Positions 1 to 9,728 of a stretch of 64,000 nt of DNA are shown here, piece after piece (within the stretch, counting starts at the first letter, position 1; each line of letters opens with the position of its first letter). This DNA is from Pelotomaculum sp. GTDB taxonomy: Bacteria; Bacillota; Desulfotomaculia; Desulfotomaculales; Pelotomaculaceae. The translations under genes were made by a program, and so were the position numbers. The stretch is taken from NCBI GenBank assembly GCA_018435055.1, contig JAHDOA010000022.1:50040-114039 (forward strand). Reading direction: 5' to 3'. The notes beneath the pieces are model-generated. The model searched no databases. It was not told where the DNA came from and was given only the letters and a program-made list of their open reading frames with translations.

Positions 1-825
1 GCCGCCCTCATGGGGATGGCTTGCGAGATTTTCATGGGCAAGGAAGACATTGACCGGCAAAGGCTCAATGTTTACCGGATGGAACTGCTGGGCGCGCAGG
101 TGCATGCGGTGACGAGCGGCACCCGGACACTTAAAGACGCAGTCAATGAAACCATGCGTGAATGGACGCGTCGCGTGGCGGATACCCATTATGTGCTGGG
201 CTCGGTAATGGGACCACACCCATTCCCCACGATGGTGCGTGATTTTCAAAGCGTGATTGGCCGCGAAGTAAGGCAGCAGATGCTGCAACAAGAAGGCCGG
301 CTGCCGGATGCCTTGCTTGCCTGTGTGGGCGGCGGCAGCAACGCGATGGGCCTGTTCTATGATTTTATCGCAGAGCCGGAGGTGCGTTTGATCGGCTGTG
401 AGGCCGCCGGGCGTGGCATCGATACGGCTGAGACTGCCGCTACTATGGCCACCGGATCACCGGGCATTTTTCACGGCATGAAATCCTACTTCTGCCAGGA
501 CCGGTACGGCCAGATCGCTCCAGTGTATTCCATTTCAGCGGGGCTGGACTATCCGGGCGTAGGTCCCGAACATGCTCATCTCCGCGATACAGGCCGGGCG
601 GAATATGTGCCTGTTACTGATGATCAGGCGGTAGAGGCCTTCGAATACCTCTCGCGGACGGAAGGAATTATTCCGGCCATCGAAAGCGCCCACGCGGTAG
701 CCTGCGCCAGAAAGCTTGCTCCGGCAATGGGAAAAGACCAAATCCTGGTAGTCAATCTTTCCGGCCGGGGGGATAAAGATGTGGCGGCGATAGCGCGTTA
801 CAGGGGGGAACAAATCGATGAATAA
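1..825 (+). CDS. trpB: Tryptophan synthase beta chain (5' partial)
   Basis: This is the C-terminal 274 residues of TrpB, which condenses indole with serine using PLP to form tryptophan. The reading frame is open from the first base, so the start and the PLP-binding lysine lie before the window; the family is about 400 residues long. The PLP phosphate loop GGGSNAMG is visible near residue 110 of the fragment. Its last 8 bases overlap the start of trpA, which indicates translational coupling of the two subunits of the enzyme complex. Confidence 0.97.
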   Translation, partial: AALMGMACEIFMGKEDIDRQRLNVYRMELLGAQVHAVTSGTRTLKDAVNETMREWTRRVADTHYVLGSVMGPHPFPTMVRDFQSVIGREVRQQMLQQEGRLPDALLACVGGGSNAMGLFYDFIAEPEVRLIGCEAAGRGIDTAETAATMATGSPGIFHGMKSYFCQDRYGQIAPVYSISAGLDYPGVGPEHAHLRDTGRAEYVPVTDDQAVEAFEYLSRTEGIIPAIESAHAVACARKLAPAMGKDQILVVNLSGRGDKDVAAIARYRGEQIDE

Positions 826-1588
826 ATTACAGCAGTCGTTCTCGAACGGCAAGGCATTTATTCCATTTATTACAGCGGGCGACCCATCGCTGGAAGTTAC
901 TGAACAGCTGGCGCTGCAGATGGCGGCTGCCGGCGCGGATTTAATCGAGCTGGGAATCCCTTTTTCTGATCCAATTGCTGAAGGACCGGTGATTCAAGCG
1001 GCAAATAATCGTGCCCTCGCTGCCGGGACGACTACGGATAAAATATTTGCGATGGTGGGCAGGATCCGCAAGTCCAGCCGGACGCCGCTAGCCTTTATGA
1101 CCTATATGAACCCTATCTTTACTTACGGCACTGAGAAGTTTATGCAGAGCTGTCAAAAGGTTGGCGTTGACGCAGTGATCGTGCCTGATGTGCCGTATGA
1201 AGAAAGAGCCGAACTGGCGCCTTACTGCGCTAAATACGGCGTTACCTTGATCTCCATGGTCGCTCCGACATCTAACCATCGCATTCGCATGATTGCCGGC
1301 GCCGCGCAGGGATTTATTTATTGTGTTTCATCGATGGGTGTCACCGGGGTGAGACAGGAGATCGGCAGCGATGTTGAGCAAATGATTGAGCTGGTAAAAG
1401 AAGTCAAGGACATTCCCTGCGCTGTTGGCTTCGGTATTTCGACTCCTGAACAAGCGAAGGAAATAGCCCGGTTTGCTGATGGCGTAATTGTCGGCAGCGC
1501 TATAGTAAAAATTATAGCTCAACACGGTGCGAGCTGTGTGCCGTATGTTGTGAAATATGTACAGGGCATGATAAATGCTGTTAAATAA
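818..1588 (+). CDS. trpA: Tryptophan synthase alpha chain
   Basis: This 256-residue TIM barrel cleaves indole-3-glycerol phosphate to indole, which channels to TrpB. The catalytic glutamate is E44 in [11 protein letters not shown]. The second acidic residue, an aspartate in the usual ADGP motif, is a glutamate here (AEGP, about residue 55), a substitution I recall from other clostridial TrpA proteins. A glycine-rich phosphate-binding segment (GFGIS, then VGSAIV) lies toward the C-terminus. The ATG overlaps the trpB stop by 8 bases. The gene is followed by a T-box leader rather than directly by another trp gene. Confidence 0.97.
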   Translation: MNKLQQSFSNGKAFIPFITAGDPSLEVTEQLALQMAAAGADLIELGIPFSDPIAEGPVIQAANNRALAAGTTTDKIFAMVGRIRKSSRTPLAFMTYMNPIFTYGTEKFMQSCQKVGVDAVIVPDVPYEERAELAPYCAKYGVTLISMVAPTSNHRIRMIAGAAQGFIYCVSSMGVTGVRQEIGSDVEQMIELVKEVKDIPCAVGFGISTPEQAKEIARFADGVIVGSAIVKIIAQHGASCVPYVVKYVQGMINAVK

Positions 1589-1611
1589 CTCAATTTAATA
1601 ATTACAATCAA

Positions 1612-1869
1612 ACCAATGAGCAAGAGAAGTAGGTATTGAAAGGTAGTACAGAGAGCCGCTGTTGCTGGGAATGCGGTATGCCGGAAAATATTGAATGGAC
1701 TTGCGAGGGCGGCTTGAAACCAGTAGGGAGTAGATACCGACGGGAACCCTGTCCGTTATCAGCGGGGCGCATATGATGGTATGCAGATGAGTGGGCGATT
1801 TATCGTCAATTTGGGGTGGCGCCGCAGAAGTATAAGCTTTTGTCCCTGAGCAGGGATAAAAGTTTTTTT
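1612..1869 (+). promoter_or_regulatory. T-box leader, probably tRNA-Trp responsive
   Basis: The 325-base gap between trpA and trpE holds a T-box riboswitch. The T-box sequence GGGGTGGCGCCGC is at 1813-1825. Upstream are an AGAGAG motif (1649-1654) and a GACGG/CCGTTA stem typical of stem III. A TGG triplet at 1696-1698, in GAATGGAC, is the likely Trp specifier codon. A strong terminator follows at 1835-1869. Uncharged tRNA-Trp should favour the antiterminator and allow transcription of trpEGDCF and aroF. The specifier assignment is inferred from position, not from a folded model. Confidence 0.85.
1835..1869 (+). terminator. Intrinsic terminator of the T-box leader
   Basis: A 12-bp stem (1837-1848 paired with 1851-1862, one G-U pair) is followed directly by seven T residues. 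It lies just 3' of the T-box sequence and 45 bases before trpE. Confidence 0.88.
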
Positions 1870-1913
1870 ATTGCCATAAAGTGGCTATTCATTGGTGAAA
1901 TGAGGTTGAACAA

Positions 1914-3374
1914 ATGATCAGACCCGATTCCGGGATTATCCAGACCCTGGCTAGCGAGTACAGTATCATACCAATATGCCGGGAAATCTATGCCGATGTG
2001 ATTACTCCGATTGCGTTGCTGAGAAGGTTTTCTGGGATAAGCAAGCGTTATTTCCTGCTGGAAAGTATTGAGGGGGGAGAAAAGTGGGGCCGTTATTCTT
2101 TCTTGGGATTCGATCCGGCGCTGCGGGTGTACGGTAAAGAACAAACCGTTACCATCGAGCAGAATGGTAAGGTCAGCCGGATTGAAACCGACCAGCCCTA
2201 TGATGTATTGCGGGAAATTCAGCAGGCTTATAAATCTCCCCGGATTCCTGATATGCCGCCTTTTACCGGGGGATTTGCCGGCTATCTGGCCTATGCCATG
2301 ATTGCTTACGCGGAGCCCAAATTATCCATTAAGCGCGGCGAATTCAATGATTTTGATCTGATGCTGTTTGATAAGGTGATTGCTTATGATCATCTCAAGC
2401 AGAAAATCTGTATTATGGTCAACATGAAAACCGATCAGTTGATGGAAAATTACGGCAAGGCCGCCGCGGAATTAGAGAGAATTGCCGGCTTGATCAGCGA
2501 TACCCGGCGGCTGCCCCCGGTTAAGGGCGAGGAAAATGTCAATTTTACCTGCAATGTCAGTAAAGAAGAATACTGCCATATGGTTGAGCGTACCAAAGAA
2601 TACATTTTGGAGGGAGATATCTTTCAAGCTGTAATCTCAAGGCAGTTTACATCCCCATACCGGGGCAGCCTGCTGAATGCCTACCGGGTTTTGCGAACAA
2701 CCAATCCTTCGCCCTACATGGTCTACATGAAGGTGGACGGAGAGGAACTAATGAGCGCGTCCCCGGAAACGCTGGTGCGTTTGCAAAACGGTCGGCTGAC
2801 TACTTTCCCGGTGGCCGGTTCACGGCCGCGGGGAAAAACAGACACTGAGGATCAGCTCCTGGAAAAAGAGCTGTTGGCTGATGAAAAAGAACTGGCGGAA
2901 CATAATATGCTGGTCGATCTCGGCCGGAACGACCTGGGTAAAATTTCGCAGTTTTCAACGGTAGAAGTGACAAATTACATGGCGATCCATCGTTATTCGA
3001 CGATTATGCATATCTGTTCCCAGGTGGAAAGCGACATACTGCCCAATTGTGACGGATACAGCGCCCTTGCGGCGGTTCTGCCGGCGGGAACCCTGTCCGG
3101 CGCGCCCAAGACCAGGGCCTGCGAGATCATCAATGAGCTGGAAGCCGCACCGCGCGGCATATATGGAGGCGCGCTGGGCTATCTGGATTTTACCGGAAAT
3201 ATGGATACCTGCATCGCTATTCGTATGGCCGTAAAGAAGGATAACAAGGTTTATGTACAGGCGGGGGGCGGTATTGTAGCCGATAGTATCCCTGAAAAGG
3301 AATATGAAGAATCCGGCCATAAAGCCCGGGCGGTAATTAACGCCATCCGCCATGCCGCGGAGGTTGATGACTGA
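1914..3374 (+). CDS. trpE: Anthranilate synthase component I
   Basis: This 486-residue chorismate-utilising enzyme makes anthranilate with the TrpG amidotransferase. The LLES segment (residues 48-51) is the family site for tryptophan feedback binding. The C-terminal catalytic domain has DIFQAVISRQF and the conserved PAGTLSGAPK segment near residue 390. It is the first gene after the T-box terminator and overlaps trpG by one base (TGATG). The ATG follows a modest TGAGGT ribosome-binding site. Confidence 0.97.
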   Translation: MIRPDSGIIQTLASEYSIIPICREIYADVITPIALLRRFSGISKRYFLLESIEGGEKWGRYSFLGFDPALRVYGKEQTVTIEQNGKVSRIETDQPYDVLREIQQAYKSPRIPDMPPFTGGFAGYLAYAMIAYAEPKLSIKRGEFNDFDLMLFDKVIAYDHLKQKICIMVNMKTDQLMENYGKAAAELERIAGLISDTRRLPPVKGEENVNFTCNVSKEEYCHMVERTKEYILEGDIFQAVISRQFTSPYRGSLLNAYRVLRTTNPSPYMVYMKVDGEELMSASPETLVRLQNGRLTTFPVAGSRPRGKTDTEDQLLEKELLADEKELAEHNMLVDLGRNDLGKISQFSTVEVTNYMAIHRYSTIMHICSQVESDILPNCDGYSALAAVLPAGTLSGAPKTRACEIINELEAAPRGIYGGALGYLDFTGNMDTCIAIRMAVKKDNKVYVQAGGGIVADSIPEKEYEESGHKARAVINAIRHAAEVDD

Positions 3375-3946
3375 TGATTCTGCTGATCGATAATTACGAT
3401 AGTTTCTCCTATAATCTGGTACAGCTGGCCGGCAGCGTCAATCCGCATATTAGCGTAATCCGTAATGATGAAATAACAGCAGCGGGGATTGAAGCGCTGC
3501 TACCTTCTCACCTTATTCTTTCTCCCGGTTCCGGATACCCGCGGGATGCCGGCGTCTGCGAAGATGCGGTTCGCCGTTTGGCGGCAAAAGTTCCGATCCT
3601 GGGAGTGTGCCTGGGACATCAAGCTATCTGTACAGCCTGCGGAGCTGAAATAACTCATGCCAGACAGTTGATGCATGGCAAGAAGTGTACCATAACTATT
3701 GACAACACATGCCTGCTCTTCCGGGGCCTGCCCCGGCAGATTGAGGCCGCGCGCTATCATTCGCTGGCTGTCCGGAAAGAGACGCTTCCCGCTCAATTGC
3801 AGGTTATTGCTGAAGATGGAATGGGAGAAGTGATGGCAGTCAAGTACGAAAAACACCAGGTTTATGGAGTGCAGTTCCACCCGGAATCAATCATGACCCC
3901 CCTGGGGCAGGTAATTTTAGAAAATTTTTTAAAAATCGGGAGGTAA
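3374..3946 (+). CDS. trpG: Anthranilate synthase component II, glutamine amidotransferase
   Basis: This 190-residue class I glutamine amidotransferase supplies ammonia to TrpE. The triad is visible: nucleophile C79 in GVCLGHQ, and H169 and E171 in FHPES. The oxyanion segment LSPGSGYP lies near residue 50. It is a stand-alone subunit, not fused to TrpD or TrpE. The start codon overlaps the trpE stop by one base. Confidence 0.96.
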   Translation: MILLIDNYDSFSYNLVQLAGSVNPHISVIRNDEITAAGIEALLPSHLILSPGSGYPRDAGVCEDAVRRLAAKVPILGVCLGHQAICTACGAEITHARQLMHGKKCTITIDNTCLLFRGLPRQIEAARYHSLAVRKETLPAQLQVIAEDGMGEVMAVKYEKHQVYGVQFHPESIMTPLGQVILENFLKIGR

Positions 3947-3950
3947 TAAG

Positions 3951-4973
3951 ATGATCAAGCATGCTATTCAGACAGTCATCAACGGCGGGGATCTGGACTT
4001 TGAAACCGCTAAAGGAGCCATGAACGCCGTCATGGACGGCACTGCTACCCAGGCGCAAATAGGGGCGTTATTGACCGGGCTGAGAATGAAAGGCGAAACT
4101 GTGGAGGAAATCACTGCCTGCGCTGCGGTGATGCGTGAAAAAGGACTGAAAATTAACCCGGTGCGCCATGTTATAGATATTGTCGGAACCGGCGGTGACG
4201 GAACAAACACCTTCAACATTTCTACTACGTCCGCTTTTGTGATCGCGGCCGGCGGTGTTCCGGTAGCCAAGCACGGGAACCGCGGGGTATCGAGCAAAAG
4301 CGGTGCGGCCGATGTCCTGGAGTGTTTGGGGATTAACCTTAATCTGACGCCTGCACAAAGTGAAGAAGTATTAAAAAAGAGCAATATATGTTTTATGTTC
4401 GCCCAGCTTTATCACGGCTCAATGAAATTTGCCGCGCCGGTACGGCAGGAAATGGGCGTGCGTACCATCTTCAACATCTTGGGCCCCCTGGCCAACCCGG
4501 CGGGCGCGACTATGCAGTTAATGGGTGTATATGACCGTAAACTGGTGGAACCCCTGGCCCGGGTGCTTGCCAATCTGGGTGTGGTGAGGGGACTGGCGGT
4601 AAGCGGCGGCAGTGAGGGCATGGATGAAGTAACCCTGACCGGGCCAACTTATGTCTGTGAAATTCGGTACGGGGAACTGACTTCTTATGAAATAACGCCG
4701 GAGCAATTCGGTTACAGCCGCTGTACGCTCGCAGATTTGGCCGGCGGCAGTCCCGCCGAAAACGCGCAAATTACCATGGATATATTAACCGGCCGGGAAA
4801 GAGGGCCCAGGCGTGACGTGGTAGTCCTGAACGCGGCCATGGCTCTTTATTTGGGCATTGATAATTGTTCAGCAGCGGACTGTATCAAATTGGCCCAGGA
4901 GCTGATCGACAGCGGCAAAGCCGCCGCTAAACTGGCGCAATTCCGCCGGCTGACCAAAGAGGTGGCGCAATGA
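3951..4973 (+). CDS. trpD: Anthranilate phosphoribosyltransferase
   Basis: This 340-residue enzyme transfers phosphoribose from PRPP to anthranilate. The PRPP-binding segments GTGGDGTNTFN (about residues 80-90) and KHGNRGVSSKSG (about 106-117) are intact, and the length is normal for the family. A GGGAGG ribosome-binding site precedes the ATG, four bases after trpG ends. The 3' end overlaps trpC by four bases (ATGA). Confidence 0.96.
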   Translation: MIKHAIQTVINGGDLDFETAKGAMNAVMDGTATQAQIGALLTGLRMKGETVEEITACAAVMREKGLKINPVRHVIDIVGTGGDGTNTFNISTTSAFVIAAGGVPVAKHGNRGVSSKSGAADVLECLGINLNLTPAQSEEVLKKSNICFMFAQLYHGSMKFAAPVRQEMGVRTIFNILGPLANPAGATMQLMGVYDRKLVEPLARVLANLGVVRGLAVSGGSEGMDEVTLTGPTYVCEIRYGELTSYEITPEQFGYSRCTLADLAGGSPAENAQITMDILTGRERGPRRDVVVLNAAMALYLGIDNCSAADCIKLAQELIDSGKAAAKLAQFRRLTKEVAQ

Positions 4974-5764
4974 TCCTCGACGCCATTGCGGCTGCCGCCA
5001 GAAGCAGGACCGAGCGGAAGAAAGCAGAGAGGCCGCTGGAGAAAGTAAAAAAAGCAGCCCTGCGCATGAATGCCGCTACCGGTTTTCCTTTTGAAAAAGC
5101 CTTAAACCGGCCGGACATTAGTTTTATCTGTGAAGTTAAAAAAGCCTCCCCCTCTAAAGGAATAATTGACGCTGATTTTCCTTATCTACAAATTGCCAGG
5201 GAATATGAGACGGCCGGCGCCGATGCCATATCCGTACTGACCGAACCGGAATACTTTCTGGGCAGCGACGATTATTTAGTGCAAATATCAGAGGTGGTTG
5301 CGTTGCCGGTGCTTCGTAAAGACTTCATCGTTGACCCTTACCAGATTTATGAAGCCAAAATCCTGGGAGCGTCAGCTGTTCTGCTCATCTGCGCTCTTGT
5401 GGATACCCAAACAATCAGTGACTATATTGCAATATGCGATGAACTGGGCTTGTCCGTACTCGCAGAAGCGCATAATGAAAGGGAAATGGTATCGGCGCTG
5501 CGGGCTAAAGCCAGAGTTATCGGCGTTAACAACCGCAACCTGCGGGATTTTACGATTGACATCGGCAACAGTATCCGGCTGCGGCATTTGGCGCCGGATG
5601 GCGTACTCTTTGTAGCGGAAAGCGGTATTAAAACCGCTGCCGATATTGAAATGTTGCGGCAGGCCAAAGTCAACGGGGCGCTGATCGGTGAAACGCTGAT
5701 GCGCAGCCCGGATAAGAAAGCCATGCTCACAGGATTGCGAAACAGGGCCAATGAGCAAAATTAA
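4970..5764 (+). CDS. trpC: Indole-3-glycerol phosphate synthase
   Basis: This 264-residue TIM-barrel enzyme closes the indole ring in the tryptophan pathway. Family signatures are CEVKKASPSKG near residue 55, GVNNRNLRDF near residue 185 and VAESGI near residue 210. It is a single-function protein, with TrpF encoded separately downstream. It overlaps trpD by four bases and trpF by 14 bases, so the genes are tightly coupled. Confidence 0.96.
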   Translation: MILDAIAAAARSRTERKKAERPLEKVKKAALRMNAATGFPFEKALNRPDISFICEVKKASPSKGIIDADFPYLQIAREYETAGADAISVLTEPEYFLGSDDYLVQISEVVALPVLRKDFIVDPYQIYEAKILGASAVLLICALVDTQTISDYIAICDELGLSVLAEAHNEREMVSALRAKARVIGVNNRNLRDFTIDIGNSIRLRHLAPDGVLFVAESGIKTAADIEMLRQAKVNGALIGETLMRSPDKKAMLTGLRNRANEQN

Positions 5765-6365
5765 AATATGCGGTTTGACACGAAAAGCGGATATAGAAGC
5801 AGTGAACCGCCGGCTGCCGGACTGCGCCGGTTTCGTGTTTGCTCAAAGCCGCCGGCGGGTGACACCGCAACAGGCCGCTGTTCTAAAAGCTGCTCTTGAT
5901 CCCCGGATTAAGGCGGTCGGAGTTTTTGTCAATGAATCTCTTTCTTCCATTGTTAAACTATGCGACAGCGGGGTAATAGATTTGGTACAGCTGCACGGGG
6001 ATGAAAGCGCGGCATATATTAGAAAACTCAAGGAGCAAATTGATATTCCGCTAATCAAAACAGTGCGGGTGCAGAGTGCGGAACAGGTGCGGCAGGCAGA
6101 GAAGTTATCCTGTGATTTGCTTTTGCTGGATACTTATCAAAAAGGACAATATGGGGGCATTGGGAAAACATTTGACTATGCGCTGATTCCTTTTCTGCAA
6201 AAACGATTCTTTCTGGCCGGCGGATTGGACAACAGCAATATAGCGCAGGCGATCAGAAAATGTAATCCTTATGGTGTTGATATCAGCAGCGGTGTGGAAA
6301 CCGATGGCATCAAGGATGAGGACAAGATCAGACAGATCATCCAAACAGTCAGAAGTTTAGGTTGA
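5751..6365 (+). CDS. trpF: Phosphoribosylanthranilate isomerase
   Basis: This 204-residue isomerase performs the Amadori rearrangement between TrpD and TrpC. The catalytic cysteine is C7 in KICGLTR, and the general acid aspartate lies in [15 protein letters not shown] and the phosphate-binding GVDISSGVE are intact. The start overlaps the end of trpC by 14 bases. Confidence 0.95.
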   Translation: MSKIKICGLTRKADIEAVNRRLPDCAGFVFAQSRRRVTPQQAAVLKAALDPRIKAVGVFVNESLSSIVKLCDSGVIDLVQLHGDESAAYIRKLKEQIDIPLIKTVRVQSAEQVRQAEKLSCDLLLLDTYQKGQYGGIGKTFDYALIPFLQKRFFLAGGLDNSNIAQAIRKCNPYGVDISSGVETDGIKDEDKIRQIIQTVRSLG

Positions 6366-6387
6366 CAAACAAGGGAGGCTGGAGAAG

Positions 6388-7410
6388 ATGATATTTGTAT
6401 TAAAGCCGGGTGTGCCGCAAGAAAAAATTGAGCAGTTTCAACAGAAGATAGAGTCGAACGGTTTCAAATCATTTCTCAGTACCGGCGCCGGGCATACTGT
6501 GGTCTGTTTGATTGGCAACACGGCTGCCATAGATTTAGATGCGGTGGTGCAAAACAATGATATTGTCGGATATGGCAAACGTGTGACTGAACCATATAAA
6601 GCAGTAAACCGCAATGTACATCCGGAGGATACCATGGTAAATGTAAGTACTGTAACCATTGGTGAGGGTATGTTTCAGGTTATAGCGGGACCCTGCTCGG
6701 TAGAAAGTGAAGAACAAATTATCGAGATTGCCGGGTCGGTGAAAGCAAGCGGGGCAACTATGCTGAGAGGCGGCGCTTTTAAACCGCGCACTTCGCCTTA
6801 TGCCTTCATGGGACTGCATGAGAATGGATTGCGTTTCTTGCTTAAGGCCAAAAAAGAGACCGGCCTGCCGGTTGTCACCGAGATAATGAACCAGACCCAG
6901 TTACCTTTATTCGAGGAAATTGATGTGATTCAGGTTGGCGCCAGAAATATGCAGAATTTCGACTTGCTTAAAGAAGTGGGCAGGTTTAACAAACCGGTCC
7001 TGCTGAAAAGGGGGCTGGCCAATACTTTGGAAGAGCTGCTGATGAGCGCTGAGTATATTTTATCCGAGGGAAACAGTCAGGTTATTCTGTGTGAGAGAGG
7101 GATCCGCACTTTTGAGACAGCTACTCGCAACACGCTGGATTTATCGGCGATTCCACTGCTCAAAAAGAAATGCCATCTGCCGGTTATTGTCGACCCCAGC
7201 CATGCCGCCGGCCTGCGGGCGCTGGTGCCGCCGCTGGCGCGGGCGGCGATAGCGGCAGGGGCGGATGGTTTAATGATTGAAACCCATAATAATCCGGCCA
7301 GGGCCCTGTGTGATGGCGCTCAGTCTCTTGATCTGGCGCAGTTCAGCGATTTAATGGCGGATTTAAAACGTCGCATCGCATTTGAGGGAAAACAGGCCAT
7401 AGTGGTTTAG
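6388..7410 (+). CDS. aroF: 3-deoxy-7-phosphoheptulonate synthase (DAHP synthase)
   Basis: This 340-residue protein makes DAHP, the first committed step of aromatic biosynthesis. The first 75 or so residues form the ferredoxin-like regulatory extension of the Thermotoga-type enzyme. The barrel follows, with [16 protein letters not shown] and DPSHAAGLR, which bind phosphoenolpyruvate and metal. It lies 22 bases after trpF with a good GGGAGG site, so it should be co-transcribed from the T-box leader. That would tie entry into the shikimate pathway to tryptophan supply, which is an inference. Confidence 0.95.
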   Translation: MIFVLKPGVPQEKIEQFQQKIESNGFKSFLSTGAGHTVVCLIGNTAAIDLDAVVQNNDIVGYGKRVTEPYKAVNRNVHPEDTMVNVSTVTIGEGMFQVIAGPCSVESEEQIIEIAGSVKASGATMLRGGAFKPRTSPYAFMGLHENGLRFLLKAKKETGLPVVTEIMNQTQLPLFEEIDVIQVGARNMQNFDLLKEVGRFNKPVLLKRGLANTLEELLMSAEYILSEGNSQVILCERGIRTFETATRNTLDLSAIPLLKKKCHLPVIVDPSHAAGLRALVPPLARAAIAAGADGLMIETHNNPARALCDGAQSLDLAQFSDLMADLKRRIAFEGKQAIVV

Positions 7411-7644
7411 GGGAATCGGAGGCGTCATACGCTTCGGGTTCTTGTCAATAATAGCAATGCCGGATAGATATAGGATTTTCTGTTTTATTAGCAGAAGGGA
7501 GTCGTATAAAATTGCTTGCCCATGTGAATGCGGTATTATTAATGTGGCATTATATTGGTGCAAGTTTGCTTCTGAATGCCCCGGGAATCACGGGGACGGG
7601 AACCACGGAGACGGACCAAATAATCCCTTCAGGGAGGTGGAGGC

Positions 7645-7974
7645 ATGAATTTATCGAAGAGCGCCATCGACAGGGAAAAAGACACCCTGAGAAAGATGAT
7701 TAACCTGTATTGCAGAAAACAGCGTCACCATGGCGATACCCCTTGTAAAGATTGCGTGGCCTTGTTAAACTATGCCTGCAGGCGCCTGGATTTATGTAAA
7801 TTCGGCGCCGCCAAACCTACCTGTGAAAATTGCCCGTCGCATTGCTACAAACCTGACCAGCGGGAGAGAATTAAAAGAATAATGAGGTACGCAGGGCCAA
7901 GGATGATTATTTACCACCCCCTGGACGCAGTCCGGCATTTCATAAAAAACAAAAGAAGAACACCTGTAAACTAG
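7645..7974 (+). CDS. YgbA-like nitrous-oxide-stimulated promoter family protein
   Basis: This 109-residue cytosolic protein matches the YgbA_NO family, members of which are linked to nitrosative stress in enterobacteria. Cysteines lie in CRKQ, CKDC, CKFG and CENCPSHC, and a C-terminal PRMIIYHPLDAVRH segment is typical. A strong GGGAGGTGG ribosome-binding site precedes the ATG. The 234-base gap back to aroF holds no gene I can support. The molecular function of the family is not known; clustered cysteines suggest metal or Fe-S binding. Confidence 0.75.
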   Translation: MNLSKSAIDREKDTLRKMINLYCRKQRHHGDTPCKDCVALLNYACRRLDLCKFGAAKPTCENCPSHCYKPDQRERIKRIMRYAGPRMIIYHPLDAVRHFIKNKRRTPVN

Positions 7975-8021
7975 CATGCAAAATTTTTTAGCCTCATAGA
8001 ACCATCTCCTAAAACAAAATC

Positions 8022-8255
8022 TTGCATCTTACCCTGGAAACCCACCCGCCTCTCCAGGCCGGGCCTTTCTCTTTCGTATTGGCGCTGTGGCCTTTGTCCA
8101 CTCTGTTTATTATGTATGCCGGATTAATAGTCCAGCCCCTTTGGCATTGCGCGCTGTGGTATACTTTGCACGGATTGTTTTATTATGTCGTTTATTATGA
8201 ACCTTTCTGTCCTTTATGCCGTCATATAGGTATAAGGGATACCGCTGGTAAATGA
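8022..8255 (+). CDS. Possible small membrane protein
   Basis: This 77-codon frame starts with TTG and encodes one or two hydrophobic segments (residues 15-60), then EPFCPLCRH with a CPLC pair. There is no clear ribosome-binding site, and I do not recognise the family. It sits between the YgbA-like gene and the DUF881 pair on the same strand. It could be a chance frame. Confidence 0.3.
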   Translation: MHLTLETHPPLQAGPFSFVLALWPLSTLFIMYAGLIVQPLWHCALWYTLHGLFYYVVYYEPFCPLCRHIGIRDTAGK

Positions 8256-8265
8256 AGGGATTCAC

Positions 8266-8991
8266 ATGAATAAACTCAGTAAGATGAAAAAATTTTACTT
8301 GTTGATTGCCCTGGCCTGCATCATTCTTGGAATTATTTTTTTTGTACAATTCCGAATTGCCAGGAGCGTACAGTACAATGAGTCGATCCGGAGAACCCAA
8401 GAATTAACAGCCCAGGTCGAGCAGATGAAAAAGGAACGCGATGTCCTTCAAGCCCAATTGACCAGGATGCGCGGGCAGCTGGAAAACATACTGACGATCG
8501 ACTCCCCTGCGCCTCTGAATAAAGAAGATATTGAACCGGCAATGATTTTTGCGGGGGTAACCGAACTGACAGGCAGCGGTGTGAAGGTGACCCTGCAAGA
8601 CAGTAGCGCGATACAGAAACCCGGCGAAAACCCCAACTTCTACCTTGTACATGATGAAGACATATTAAGAGTGGTCAACGAAATAAAAGCAGCCGGAGCC
8701 GAAGCTATCGCGGTAAACGAACAACGCCTTACAGCTGCCACCGGGATCAGCTGCAGCGGGCCGTCCATCAGTGTAAACAAAAAAGCGCTTGTTCCTCCCT
8801 TTGTCATAACCGCCATCGGCAACCCCGAGACCCTGGAAGGCGCATTGAAAATGAGAGGCGGGGTGGTTGAGTTTTTGCAGTTTTGCGGCATCCAGGTTTC
8901 CATTAAAAAGCTGGAGAACATTACTATCCCGGCCTATAAGGGCAGTATAAAAATGGATTACATAGTTGAAAAGAGCGCCGGACTTTTGTAA
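8266..8991 (+). CDS. DUF881 family membrane-anchored protein (first of pair)
   Basis: This 241-residue protein has an N-terminal transmembrane anchor (about residues 8-28), a coiled coil (35-75) and a DUF881 domain with the family pattern DEDILRVVNEIKAAGAEAIAVN. In Bacillus, relatives (YlxW/YlxX) sit beside cell-division genes; their function is not established. It is followed by a paralogue of the same architecture, which suggests duplication and possibly a heteromeric pair. Confidence 0.85.
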   Translation: MNKLSKMKKFYLLIALACIILGIIFFVQFRIARSVQYNESIRRTQELTAQVEQMKKERDVLQAQLTRMRGQLENILTIDSPAPLNKEDIEPAMIFAGVTELTGSGVKVTLQDSSAIQKPGENPNFYLVHDEDILRVVNEIKAAGAEAIAVNEQRLTAATGISCSGPSISVNKKALVPPFVITAIGNPETLEGALKMRGGVVEFLQFCGIQVSIKKLENITIPAYKGSIKMDYIVEKSAGLL

Positions 8992-9019
8992 TAAGAGTGT
9001 TTATAAGAGAGGGCTTAAT

Positions 9020-9727
9020 TTGAACAGGACTTTTTTCTTTTCTTTTACCGTGCTTGTCTTTATACTGGGAGTGATGCTGGGTTTCCAGCTGCGCGGCGCC
9101 AATGCCGGTAATACTGCTGTCCCCGGTGACAGAGAACAGAAATTAGCTATGGAGAAAAAAAATTTGGTGGAAGAGTTGTACGAAATGCAGCTTGAAATTA
9201 ATGATCTTTCAACCAAACTGGATCAGGCAGGGATAGGACAGAAAGAAGCTGAAGAAGCGCTGAGATTAGAACTTGCCAAAATAAAACGATTTGCCGGCTT
9301 ATCCGAGGTTTCCGGACCGGGTGTAGAGTTTATTATACAAAGCCGCCCGGGTCAGACCGAACCAGGTCCGGGCAGGAACCTGCAAAATGTCACCGACCAC
9401 CATCTTTTAAAAACAGTCAACGAATTGCATTGCGCAGGCGCACAGGCTGTTGCCATAAACGGACAGCGGATCACGACCCTCAGCGAGGTGCGGCAAGCCG
9501 GCGAACACATCAACGTTAACGGCGTCCCTCTCTCACCTCCTTATCATGTCATCGCTATCGGCGATACCCCTGCTCTAAAAGGGAGATTGGAATTAAAAGA
9601 AGGCCTGGTTGATTATCTGAATGCATGTGGCATCTCAGTTGAGGCGCTCGAAAAAGACGAGGTTGTTGTACCAGCTTCAGATGAGTTATACTATGAATAT
9701 GCAAAGATTGTTAAAAAAAACTTGTAG
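9020..9727 (+). CDS. DUF881 family membrane-anchored protein (second of pair)
   Basis: This is a paralogue of the preceding gene with the same plan: transmembrane anchor, coiled coil, then DUF881 with HLLKTVNELHCAGAQAVAINGQ. I chose the TTG at 9020 because AGAGAGGG lies just upstream at a good distance. An ATG at 8966 is in frame but would overlap the first gene by 26 bases and add a poorly hydrophobic tail before the anchor. The protein is then 235 residues. Confidence 0.82.
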   Translation: MNRTFFFSFTVLVFILGVMLGFQLRGANAGNTAVPGDREQKLAMEKKNLVEELYEMQLEINDLSTKLDQAGIGQKEAEEALRLELAKIKRFAGLSEVSGPGVEFIIQSRPGQTEPGPGRNLQNVTDHHLLKTVNELHCAGAQAVAINGQRITTLSEVRQAGEHINVNGVPLSPPYHVIAIGDTPALKGRLELKEGLVDYLNACGISVEALEKDEVVVPASDELYYEYAKIVKKNL

Positions 9728-9728
9728 C

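Noticed and set aside
7442..7648. Plus-strand frame of 68 codons between aroF and the YgbA-like gene
   Set aside because: It has no ribosome-binding site, a composition with tandem GNHGDG caused by a short DNA repeat, and overlaps the ribosome-binding site of the next gene.
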